The notes beneath the pieces are model-generated. The model did not search any database. It saw nothing but the letters and a program-made list of their open reading frames with translations, and was not told the DNA's origin. A stretch of DNA of 21,352 nt from CAYLVJ01 sp964615425 (lineage in GTDB: Bacteria > Patescibacteriota > Minisyncoccia > Minisyncoccales > CAYTKG01), in contig CAZTOB010000011.1 in assembly GCA_964615425.1 (NCBI GenBank), positions 1-21,352 on the forward strand. The letters run 5' to 3'. The translations under genes were made by a program, and so were the position numbers. Below, piece after piece: positions 6,525 through 13,694 of this stretch (positions are counted from its first letter, which is position 1; each line of letters starts with the position of its first letter).

Positions 6525-6803
6525 CTTCTCTCTCCAAGCATCTAAAAAAGATATTAGCAATCTGAACCTGTCCGGATGTCTCCGAATGTGGCTCAAAGAA
6601 CTTCGGAGGGGAAAAACTCTCCAAAGCTGGGTGCGGGCAAAACGAGCGTGGCGGGAGCAAAGAACCACCAAACCCAGCTTATCCACATCCAGCGTAGACA
6701 TCTCTTCCGCAGTGCCCTCGCGGGAGCACTGGGTGCATTTCCAAACCAGCTTGTCATTTTTAACCACCGGCCTGGAAGCGGTATCAAGGTTAATCCTTGA
6801 CAT
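6513..6803 (-). CDS. Small zinc-ribbon protein (CxxC...CxxH), function unknown
   Basis: A 96-residue protein that I do not recognise. The start MSRINLD at 6803 is chosen because AAAGGAGGTG lies five bases upstream; a frame extension to 6860 runs through the promoter and is not coding. Cys23-x2-Cys26 (WKCTQC) and Cys49-x2-His52 (LCSRH) form a likely zinc ribbon. The C-terminal half (53-96) is strongly basic with many Arg (FARTQLWRVF, SHIRRHPDRFRLL), which suggests nucleic-acid contact. There is no membrane segment or signal peptide. The gene is monocistronic in appearance: promoter, SD and terminator of its own, placed between recA and the 62-aa zinc gene. A role in regulation or on the ribosome is possible but unproven. 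Confidence 0.72.
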   Translation of the reverse strand: MSRINLDTASRPVVKNDKLVWKCTQCSREGTAEEMSTLDVDKLGLVVLCSRHARFARTQLWRVFPLRSSLSHIRRHPDRFRLLISFLDAWREKARN

Positions 6804-6806
6804 ATT

Positions 6807-6816
6807 CACCTCCTTT
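6807..6816 (-). promoter_or_regulatory. Strong Shine-Dalgarno for the 96-aa gene
   Basis: Minus-strand AAAGGAGGTG, with the AGGAGG core five bases from the ATG at 6803. It is almost fully complementary to the canonical 16S 3' end and sets the start codon against the longer frame. Confidence 0.88.
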
Positions 6817-6827
6817 CTTGTTTTTGT

Positions 6828-6856
6828 AAAATAACAGCTGGGAAAAGAAAAGTCAA
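6828..6856 (-). promoter_or_regulatory. Promoter of the 96-aa zinc-protein gene
   Basis: On the minus strand, TTGACT (6856-6851), a 17-base spacer, and -10 TATTTT (6833-6828) preceded by TGT, giving the extended form TGTTATTTT. Transcription is predicted to begin near 6821, leaving a leader of about 18 bases that contains the SD. The -35 begins within the T tract of the recA terminator region. Confidence 0.6.
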
Positions 6857-6858
6857 AC

Positions 6859-6888
6859 AAAAAAACGGTTTTTATGGACCGTTTTTTT
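6859..6888 (-). terminator. Intrinsic terminator after recA
   Basis: An 11-bp stem made of a run of A/T plus ACGGT paired with ACCGT (6859-6869 with 6878-6888) around an 8-base loop. On the minus strand the 3' arm is itself seven T residues, continuing GTTTG. It starts at the last base of the recA stop codon and closes the rpoB-rpoC-ftsK-recA block. Confidence 0.8.
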
Positions 6889-7892
6889 TACTCTTCTTCT
6901 TCTTTTTCCTCTACTTGACTCATTATTTTTTCTTTTACCTTTTCCTGTAGTTTTTCGTTTTCTTTTAGTTTTTCTTTTGCGTTCTGCATTCCCTGTCCCA
7001 GTTTCTTATCATCAAAGTAATACCAGCTTCCTTTTCTATTTAAAATATCATATTTAAGACCTGTTTTAATAAGATCGGCGGTATAAGAAATGCCCTCGTT
7101 GTAGTAGATATCAAACTCAGCCGTTTTGAAAGGTGCAGCTACTTTGTTTTTAACCACTTTGGCCTTAACTCTGTTTCCCACAATGTCATCTCCCGATTTG
7201 ATTTTTGCCCTTCTGCGTAAACTGATCCTCACAGAGGAATAAAACTTAAGGGCCAACCCTCCCGAAGTTGTTTCCGGATTACCATAGCTTTGAACTTTCA
7301 TTCTAGTCTGATTCAAAAAAGCAACCGATGTTTCCCGCTTGGAAACCAAACTGGCCAATTTACGTAAGGCCTGGCTCATCAATCGAGCTTGAAGTCCGAT
7401 TTGAAAATTACCGATTTCTCCATCTATTTCTCCCTTGGGAGTTAAAGCGGCAACGGAGTCAACAACCACCACATCCACCCGTCCTGACTTAACAAGGGTT
7501 TCCACTATTTGAAGAGCTTCTTCTCCAGAGCCCGGTTGAGAAATGAGAAGCTCATCCACATCAACCCCTATCTTCTTTGCATAACTCGGGTCTAAAGCAT
7601 GTTCGGCATCTACAAAGGCAGCCACTCCTCCGCCCTTTTGTGCTTCTGCTACAATATGAAGAGCCAAAGTTGTTTTTCCGCTTGCATTAGGTCCATAAAT
7701 TTCTATCACTCTTCCTTTCGGGATACCGCCAATACCCAAAGCGGCGTCAAGAGAAATGGATCCTGTGGGAATAGCGTCTACATCAGAGGCGCGAACCTCT
7801 TTCAGTTTCATTATCGCACCTTCTCCAAACTTATGTTTTATTTCATCAATCGCTTCTTCAAGTTCTTTGTCTTTTTCTTTCTTTTTTGCCAT
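6888..7892 (-). CDS. recA: Recombinase RecA
   Basis: RecA forms ATP-dependent filaments on single-stranded DNA for homologous recombination and repair. The 334-residue protein has the full core: the N-terminal helix, TGSISLDAALGIGGIPKGR (43-61), Walker A GPNASGKT (67-74), DAEHALDP with the catalytic Glu (95-102), Walker B VVVVDSVAALTP (141-152), the NQTR segment (194-197), GNPETTSGG (204-212), and KVVKNKVAAPFK (245-256). It ends in a short acidic tail. Three places differ from the norm: the P-loop has Asn for the usual Glu, loop L1 reads EIGNFQIGL where E. coli has EIGDSHMGL, and loop L2 is one residue shorter than in E. coli. No intein is present. The gene starts 8 bases after the ftsK stop and ends in a terminator. 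An extended -10 overlaps the ftsK stop; no SOS box was seen. Confidence 0.97.
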   Translation of the reverse strand: MAKKKEKDKELEEAIDEIKHKFGEGAIMKLKEVRASDVDAIPTGSISLDAALGIGGIPKGRVIEIYGPNASGKTTLALHIVAEAQKGGGVAAFVDAEHALDPSYAKKIGVDVDELLISQPGSGEEALQIVETLVKSGRVDVVVVDSVAALTPKGEIDGEIGNFQIGLQARLMSQALRKLASLVSKRETSVAFLNQTRMKVQSYGNPETTSGGLALKFYSSVRISLRRRAKIKSGDDIVGNRVKAKVVKNKVAAPFKTAEFDIYYNEGISYTADLIKTGLKYDILNRKGSWYYFDDKKLGQGMQNAKEKLKENEKLQEKVKEKIMSQVEEKEEEE

Positions 7893-7899
7893 ATAGCTT

Positions 7900-7908
7900 A
7901 TTATATCA
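7900..7908 (-). promoter_or_regulatory. Extended -10 promoter inside the ftsK stop region driving recA, predicted leaderless
   Basis: Minus-strand TGATATAAT, a perfect TGn-TATAAT, with seven bases (AAGCTAT) before the recA ATG at 7892. The last codons of ftsK (ATG ATA TAA) form the element. No acceptable -35 lies 16-18 bases upstream. Start-site spacing predicts transcription from the ATG itself, giving recA a private leaderless transcript besides read-through from rpoBC-ftsK. Confidence 0.55.
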
Positions 7909-10051
7909 TATCCTCTTCGTCAAAAAAATCTTCCCCCAGATCATCCTCCTGGTTTTGCTTGGAGATAAGAACTTTTCTAGCTTTTCCACTGCGGGCGGAA
8001 CCAACCACTCCTTCAGCCTCCAGCATATCCAAAATGCGGGCTGCTCTAACATAACCTATCTGCAGCCTTCTTTGTAAAAGAGAAGCCGATCCTTTTTGAG
8101 AACGAACAACAATCTCTCTTGCCTCACCAAGCAAAGGATCTTTTTCCATGCCGTCTATCATTTCCGACCCGGCTTCCCTGTCTTCAATAAAATCTTTAAG
8201 CCGCAGCGAAGCTTCATCTTCAGCCGGCAAAGCTTCCGCCATCTTAACCTCCACCCAGTCCATAACGCTTTTAACCTCTTCTTCGGAGACGTAAGGTCCT
8301 TGAACACGAAGAGGTTTTACTCTTTTCGGAGATAAGAAAAGAAGATCTCCCGCTCCTAAAAGTTTTTCAGCTCCGCTCATATCTAAAACAGTCCGGGAAT
8401 CAGTCTGAGTAGGAAGCTGAAAACTGATCCGAGAAGTAATATTGGCCTTGATAAGCCCTGTTATAACCTCAACGGAAGGACGCTGAGTAGCCACAACTAA
8501 ATGAATTCCCACCGCCCGCGCCATCTGAGCAATTCTTACTATTTTAGACTCCAATTCCTTTCCTCGGGCAACCATTAAATCTGCCAACTCATCAATTATG
8601 AGAACGATAGAAGGCATCTTGTCTTTTTCTTTGTTCTTGGCCACTTTCTGGTTGTAGGAATAGATGTTCCGGCTGTTTTCTCCGGAAAGAATCTTAAACC
8701 TTCTCTCCATCTCTTCCACCAACCAAGTAAGAACATTTATGGTTTTATCCGAGTCCGAGATAATAGGACAAAGAAGATGAGGTAACTCCTTGTAGGTGGA
8801 GAACTCAACTCGTTTGGGGTCAATCAAGATCAAACGAAGATCAGAAGGCTCGTTCCGATAAAGAAGAGAAAGAATAAGGGAGTTTAAAAACACCGTTTTC
8901 CCGGTACCGGTGGCGCCGGCTACCAAAAGGTGCGGCATCCGCGCAATGTCCTTTATTACAACTTCTCCAGCCACGTCCTTGCCCAAGGCAAAAGGAAGAC
9001 CAAGGTCCTTGTTTTTAAAATCCGAAGTTGAAAGAAGTTCTTTCAACCCAACAGTGCTTCTTTTTTCGTTTGGCACTTCAATTCCCACCAAAGACTTTCC
9101 TGGAATAGGAGCTTCTATCCTAACCGGATGAGCAGCCAAAGCCAGAGCTAAGTTGTTGGAAAGACCCGTAATTTTGGAAAGCCTTACTCCTTTGGGAGGT
9201 CTCAAGGTGTATTGAGTAACCGTCGGTCCGGTATTAGCCCCCGTCATTTTGACATCAATCTCGAAGTTGTCAAAAGTTCTTTTAATAATTTCAGCCTGCT
9301 TTCCGGTATCTTGACGAGCTTTTTTCTTTTCTACCTCGTCCAAAAGTTCCAAGGGGGGAAGCCCCGTCTTCACCCCGCTGCCTAAAACAGGTTTTCCCGG
9401 TTCTTCTTCCTCTTCCTTTTTCTTCTTTTTTTCTTTTATTTTTTGTTTTTGAGGTTCAACCTCCAAAACTTTGAAATTAGATGGAGAAAAAAGACCGCTT
9501 ACCTTTTCCTTGAGTTCTTTTTTCTCTTCCTCTTCCAAAAGAGCGTTTTCAATGATGTGCCATAAAGCGGCGGAACTTAAAAAAACAAGTATTAAAAAAG
9601 TAAAAAAGGAAACAAGCTCTCCAAAAAGAGTAACCAGTTTCTCCCCCTCCCAAGCTCCAAAAGAGCCGCCAGAAAGAGACGGCATCCTAAGAACCGTAAG
9701 AAGGCCGGCTACCGCAGAAATAAGAATAAACCCTCCCAGAAGAGCAACCCAAATCTGTTTTTTGGGAACCCACAAAAAAACGACTCCATATATTAAGAAA
9801 ATGAAAGGAGAAAGATACGTTCCTTGGCCAAAAAAAGAAAAGAGGTTGGAAGAAACCACCTCTCCTCCTCTTCCCGCTAAATCAAAAAAACTCAAAAAGG
9901 AGATAAGGGCCAAAAGAAACATCAAAGAAGACAGGACATACCTTTTGATCCGCCCCGGAACATTTAAAACGGCCCTTACCCCAGCAACCAGCGCCTCCCC
10001 TACAAAAAGGAAAGCCTTTTGCCACAATGGTTTTTTCTTCTTTCTACCCAT
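7901..10051 (-). CDS. ftsK: DNA translocase FtsK/SpoIIIE
   Basis: A membrane-anchored double-stranded DNA pump that clears and sorts chromosome termini at the division septum. At 716 residues it resembles the shorter SpoIIIE-like forms. The N-terminus has about four membrane spans (near 38-57, 80-95, 100-121 and 145-166). An acidic then Lys/Glu-rich linker follows (171-216) and replaces the long linker of E. coli FtsK. The motor contains Walker A GATGTGKT (379-386), DPKRVEFSTY (411-420), Walker B IVLIIDELADLM (482-493), and ATQRPSVEVITG (521-532). The C-terminal gamma winged helix (about 640-695), with LLQRRLQIGYVRAARILD, would read polar KOPS/SRS-like sequences. It lies 9 bases after rpoC and 8 bases before recA. 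No clear SD at usable spacing is present. No XerC/D gene is in the window. Confidence 0.95.
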   Translation of the reverse strand: MGRKKKKPLWQKAFLFVGEALVAGVRAVLNVPGRIKRYVLSSLMFLLALISFLSFFDLAGRGGEVVSSNLFSFFGQGTYLSPFIFLIYGVVFLWVPKKQIWVALLGGFILISAVAGLLTVLRMPSLSGGSFGAWEGEKLVTLFGELVSFFTFLILVFLSSAALWHIIENALLEEEEKKELKEKVSGLFSPSNFKVLEVEPQKQKIKEKKKKKEEEEEPGKPVLGSGVKTGLPPLELLDEVEKKKARQDTGKQAEIIKRTFDNFEIDVKMTGANTGPTVTQYTLRPPKGVRLSKITGLSNNLALALAAHPVRIEAPIPGKSLVGIEVPNEKRSTVGLKELLSTSDFKNKDLGLPFALGKDVAGEVVIKDIARMPHLLVAGATGTGKTVFLNSLILSLLYRNEPSDLRLILIDPKRVEFSTYKELPHLLCPIISDSDKTINVLTWLVEEMERRFKILSGENSRNIYSYNQKVAKNKEKDKMPSIVLIIDELADLMVARGKELESKIVRIAQMARAVGIHLVVATQRPSVEVITGLIKANITSRISFQLPTQTDSRTVLDMSGAEKLLGAGDLLFLSPKRVKPLRVQGPYVSEEEVKSVMDWVEVKMAEALPAEDEASLRLKDFIEDREAGSEMIDGMEKDPLLGEAREIVVRSQKGSASLLQRRLQIGYVRAARILDMLEAEGVVGSARSGKARKVLISKQNQEDDLGEDFFDEEDMI

Positions 10052-10060
10052 AAAAATACT

Positions 10061-13000
10061 TTACTCCTCTTCTTTTTTTGTGGGAAATCCGGTTCCAACT
10101 GGAACCAATTTCCCAACGATAACGTTTTCTTTAGGCCCCCTTAGAGGATCTTCTTTGCCTCGCAAACAAGCATCTATTAAAACCTGCGAGGTGCGTTGAA
10201 AAGAAGCAGCAGAAAGAACACTGTCTGAGTTCAAAGAAACCTTGGATACCCCGAGTATAAGGGGGCTGGCCTCTCCTTTCTTTTTTCCTTTACCTAGTTT
10301 TTCGTTCGCTTCTTTTAGGCTGGCTTTACTGGTTATCTCTCCGGGAAGAAAAGAGGTATCCCCCGGATCCGTTATCTTAACCCTGGAAAACATCTCCCCT
10401 ATCACTACTTCCAAGTGTTTGTCATGAATGGTAACACCTTGCGAGGTGTAGATTTTTTGTGCTTCGTTAAGCAGATAACTTCTAGTATGTTCTTCACCTC
10501 TGAGCTTAAATAACTCATCCGGATTAATGCTTCCCAAACAAAGTGGTTCTCCTTTTTCCACCTTGTCTCCTGCTTCAACCGTGATTCTTCTGCTTTCCGG
10601 TATCTTGTATTTTATTATATCAGATTTGGCTCCTTTTTTCTTCGAGGCGGGATCGGGTTTTATCTCAACCACATTATCTTTGACGGAAACAACCTTGCCA
10701 AAAACCTTGGAAACAACAGCTTTTCCTTTCGGATCCCTCCCTTCAAAAATTTCTTCCACCCGGGGAAGGCCCTGAGTTATGTCGGTGTCACCCGCAACTC
10801 CGCCCGTGTGAAAAGTACGCATGGTAAGCTGAGTTCCCGGCTCTCCGATACTTTGAGCTGCCACAACACCGACCGCCTGACCGATATCAACCATCTCATC
10901 CAAACCCATGTCCCATCCGTAACATTTTTGACACACCCCTCTTAAAGTTTTACAGCTCAAGGGAGAACGGACTTTCACTTTTTTAATCCCCTGCTCTTCC
11001 ATCTCATCCGCCTCCTCCCATTGAATTATTTCTCCTTTTTTAACAATAGTTTCCCCCTTTTTCCCTTTAACGGTTTCAAGGGAAACACGACCCGCCACCT
11101 TTTGTCCGAAATTCTGCCCTAGTTTTTTGGCGTCTTCCAGGAAAATTTCTTTACCTTCCTTATCCCCGCAGTCTTCCTCCCTTACAATCACGTTGTGAGC
11201 AACATCTACAAGTCTTCTGGTTAAATAACCGGCCTTGGCTGTACCGAGAGCCTTGTCGGAAATTCCCTTCCGAGATCCATGGGTGGAGATAAAGTATTCC
11301 AAAACCTTAAGTCCTTCCTTAAAAGAACTTTTAACAGGAAGTTCAATCGTCTCCCCCGAAGGACTAGCCATTAGGCCCCTCATCCCACCAATTTGAACCG
11401 GCTGAACCCAGGAACCTCTTGATCCGGAGTCGGGAATGATAAAAACGGGAGAGTGTTTACTCAATCTTTTGGGAACGATTTCTTCTATCTTCTGCTTCGC
11501 CTCTGTCCAGGTTTCAATGATTCTTTCTTTTTCTTCGTCAGGGCTCAAAAGACCTTTTTCAACTAATTTCTTTGCTTTCTCAACCTTCTTTTCCGCTTCT
11601 TCCACAATCTCTTTCTTTTCCTCGGGTACTACAAAATCATCCATGCCTAAAGAAATACCGCTGTCCATGGCATACTTAAAACCAAGGTCCTTTATTTCAC
11701 TCACTATCTCACCCGCTTTTTCTTTTTTGTAATTTTTAATTATATTCCAAGTTATTTTTGAAAGATCACCGGAGTCAACTTTCTTATTCCAGTAAAAACT
11801 CTCTTCAGGCAGCACGTTGTTAAAGATAATACGACCCACAGAAGTTTCCAAAAGTTTTTCCTCGGGCTGTAAACCCTTGATCTTTTTTTCTATTAAAGGA
11901 GAATAAACTTTTATCTTAGCTCTCAAGTCAACCAAACCGCTTTCATAAGCAAGGCGGGCCTCTTTCTTGTCGTGAAACACTTTCCCCTCCCCTTCAGTTC
12001 CTTCTTTGAAGGTGGTAAGCCAGTAATTGCCCATAATCATGTCTTGAGAAGGATTTATAATAGGCTTGCCGTGAGCAGGCTTTAAAAGGTTTCTTGAGGA
12101 AACCATAAGCTCTCTTGCCTCTTTTTGGCCTTCTTCTGACAAAGGAAGATGCAGAGCCATCTGGTCCCCGTCAAAGTCAGCATTAAAAGCAGAACACACC
12201 AAAGGAGGTATTCTTATCGCCTTTCCTTCTATCAAAACAGGTTTAAAAGCCTGAATTGAAATCCTGTGCAGAGTCGGGGCCCTGTTTAACAAAACGTATT
12301 TGCCCTTCACCACTTCTTCCAAAACTGCCCAAACTTCATCCGTTGCTTTTTCTATCAGTTCTTTGGCGCCTCTAACATTGTAAGCGATCTCTCTTTCTAA
12401 AAGTTCTCTTATAACAAACGGTTTGAATATTTCAAGAGCCATCTCTTTGGGAACACCGACTGTATCCAAGGGAAGATTTGGCCCCACCACGATTACCGAA
12501 CGACCCGAGTAGTCCACCCTTTTTCCAAGAAGATTTCTTCTGAATCTCCCTTCTTTTCCTTTCAAAATGTCGGCCAAGCTTTTTAGCGGTCTTTTTCCTC
12601 CTGCAGCAGGACGGGTAACCGTTGAAGATTTCATTCCGTTGTCGATCAAAGCATCAACCGCTTCTTGAAGCATCCTCTTTTCATTGCGGACGATAACTTC
12701 CGGAGCAGAAATCTTAAGAAGATATTTGAGCCGGTTGTTTCTGTTTATTACCCGGCGGTAAAGATCGTTCAAATCGGAGGAGGCATATCTTCCTCCATCA
12801 AGTTGAACCATTGGCCTCAATCCCGGAGGTAAAACAGGTAAAACTTTTAAAAACATGTTTTCCGGACTGACATCAGCTTTTTCCAAGCCTTCGAAAAACT
12901 TAAGACGTCTTAAAACTTTATCCCTGCGGGAAGAAGGAGCTTCTGCAGCTTCTTTTTTCAGCTTTTTGATTTCTTCCTTGAGATTTACATCTTTAAACAA

Positions 13001-13678
13001 ATCGTAAATAGCTTCCGCTCCAGTTTTCGCCTCAAACGCCTCTCCGTATTTCAAACTAAGTTTTCGATATTCAACCTCGGAAAGAATATTTAAAACCTTC
13101 AGTTTTTCAACTTCATCAACCGCTCTTCCTCGAGCTTTCTTGATTTTTCTAATCCTATCCTTTAATTCTTTTTCATTGTTTTTAAACTCTTTTTTAGCTT
13201 CCTTCACCTCCTCCTTGTACTCCTCTTGAATCTCGTCTAAAATCTCTGTCTTATTTTCTTCCGAGACACTGGTGATGATATAAGCAACGAAATATGTCAC
13301 CTTGGAAAGATCTCTCCGGGAAACGTTAAGAACCATTCCCATCCGAGAAGGAATGCTTCTTAAAAACCAAATATGAGCCACTGGAGAAGCAAGCTCTATA
13401 TGCCCCATCCTTTCCCTTCTCACCCGGCTGCTTGTTATTTCAACTCCGCACCGATCACAGACTATACCCTTGTAGCGTCTTCCTTTGTATTTCCCGCAGT
13501 AGCATTGATAATCCTTGCTAGGACCAAAAATCCTTTCACAAAACAAACCGTCTTTTTCCGGTTTCAGTGTACGATAATTTATAGTTTCCGGTTCCAAAAC
13601 CTCACCGTTGGACCAAGAGCGGATTTCTTTCGGACTGGCAAGTTTAATTTTAACCGACTCAAAATTTTCAGTGTTCAT
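10061..13678 (-). CDS. rpoC: DNA-directed RNA polymerase subunit beta'
   Basis: Catalytic subunit of the multisubunit RNA polymerase, 1205 residues, compact for the family. The N-terminal zinc ribbon is Cys59, Cys61, Cys74 and Cys77 (CYCGKYKG, VCDRCGVE). The clamp segment PVLPPGLRPMVQLDGGR (281-297) and YRRVINRNNRLK (307-318) follow. The catalytic Mg loop is NADFDGD (499-505). The bridge helix spans about 798-830 (THGSRKGISDKALGTAKAGY). The second zinc site is Cys837, Cys909, Cys916 and Cys919. The trigger loop includes GTQLTMRTFHTGG (948-960) and lacks the large insertion found in proteobacteria. Charged Lys/Glu stretches at about 145-195 and 685-735 look like lineage-specific helical segments. 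It starts 16 bases after rpoB, without an SD, and is followed 9 bases later by ftsK. Confidence 0.98.
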   Translation of the reverse strand: MNTENFESVKIKLASPKEIRSWSNGEVLEPETINYRTLKPEKDGLFCERIFGPSKDYQCYCGKYKGRRYKGIVCDRCGVEITSSRVRRERMGHIELASPVAHIWFLRSIPSRMGMVLNVSRRDLSKVTYFVAYIITSVSEENKTEILDEIQEEYKEEVKEAKKEFKNNEKELKDRIRKIKKARGRAVDEVEKLKVLNILSEVEYRKLSLKYGEAFEAKTGAEAIYDLFKDVNLKEEIKKLKKEAAEAPSSRRDKVLRRLKFFEGLEKADVSPENMFLKVLPVLPPGLRPMVQLDGGRYASSDLNDLYRRVINRNNRLKYLLKISAPEVIVRNEKRMLQEAVDALIDNGMKSSTVTRPAAGGKRPLKSLADILKGKEGRFRRNLLGKRVDYSGRSVIVVGPNLPLDTVGVPKEMALEIFKPFVIRELLEREIAYNVRGAKELIEKATDEVWAVLEEVVKGKYVLLNRAPTLHRISIQAFKPVLIEGKAIRIPPLVCSAFNADFDGDQMALHLPLSEEGQKEARELMVSSRNLLKPAHGKPIINPSQDMIMGNYWLTTFKEGTEGEGKVFHDKKEARLAYESGLVDLRAKIKVYSPLIEKKIKGLQPEEKLLETSVGRIIFNNVLPEESFYWNKKVDSGDLSKITWNIIKNYKKEKAGEIVSEIKDLGFKYAMDSGISLGMDDFVVPEEKKEIVEEAEKKVEKAKKLVEKGLLSPDEEKERIIETWTEAKQKIEEIVPKRLSKHSPVFIIPDSGSRGSWVQPVQIGGMRGLMASPSGETIELPVKSSFKEGLKVLEYFISTHGSRKGISDKALGTAKAGYLTRRLVDVAHNVIVREEDCGDKEGKEIFLEDAKKLGQNFGQKVAGRVSLETVKGKKGETIVKKGEIIQWEEADEMEEQGIKKVKVRSPLSCKTLRGVCQKCYGWDMGLDEMVDIGQAVGVVAAQSIGEPGTQLTMRTFHTGGVAGDTDITQGLPRVEEIFEGRDPKGKAVVSKVFGKVVSVKDNVVEIKPDPASKKKGAKSDIIKYKIPESRRITVEAGDKVEKGEPLCLGSINPDELFKLRGEEHTRSYLLNEAQKIYTSQGVTIHDKHLEVVIGEMFSRVKITDPGDTSFLPGEITSKASLKEANEKLGKGKKKGEASPLILGVSKVSLNSDSVLSAASFQRTSQVLIDACLRGKEDPLRGPKENVIVGKLVPVGTGFPTKKEEE

Positions 13679-13694
13679 AAAAAAGAGTTAATTA

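Noticed and set aside
6804..6860. N-terminal extension of the 96-aa gene to 6860
   Set aside because: The extension covers the -10 element and the SD; the strong SD at 6807-6816 fixes the start at 6803.
7900..7923. TTGACG (7923-7918) as the -35 partner of the recA -10
   Set aside because: The spacer is only 12 bases, too short for a sigma70 promoter; the extended -10 alone is the better reading.
7880..7990. SOS/LexA operator at recA
   Set aside because: No GAAC-N4-GTTC or CTG-N10-CAG palindrome was found near the start.
9471..10199. Plus-strand frame of 242 codons across ftsK and rpoC
   Set aside because: It is antisense to two well-conserved genes, has low-complexity Ser/Lys/Phe content mirroring the Lys/Glu-rich sense proteins, and has no start signals.
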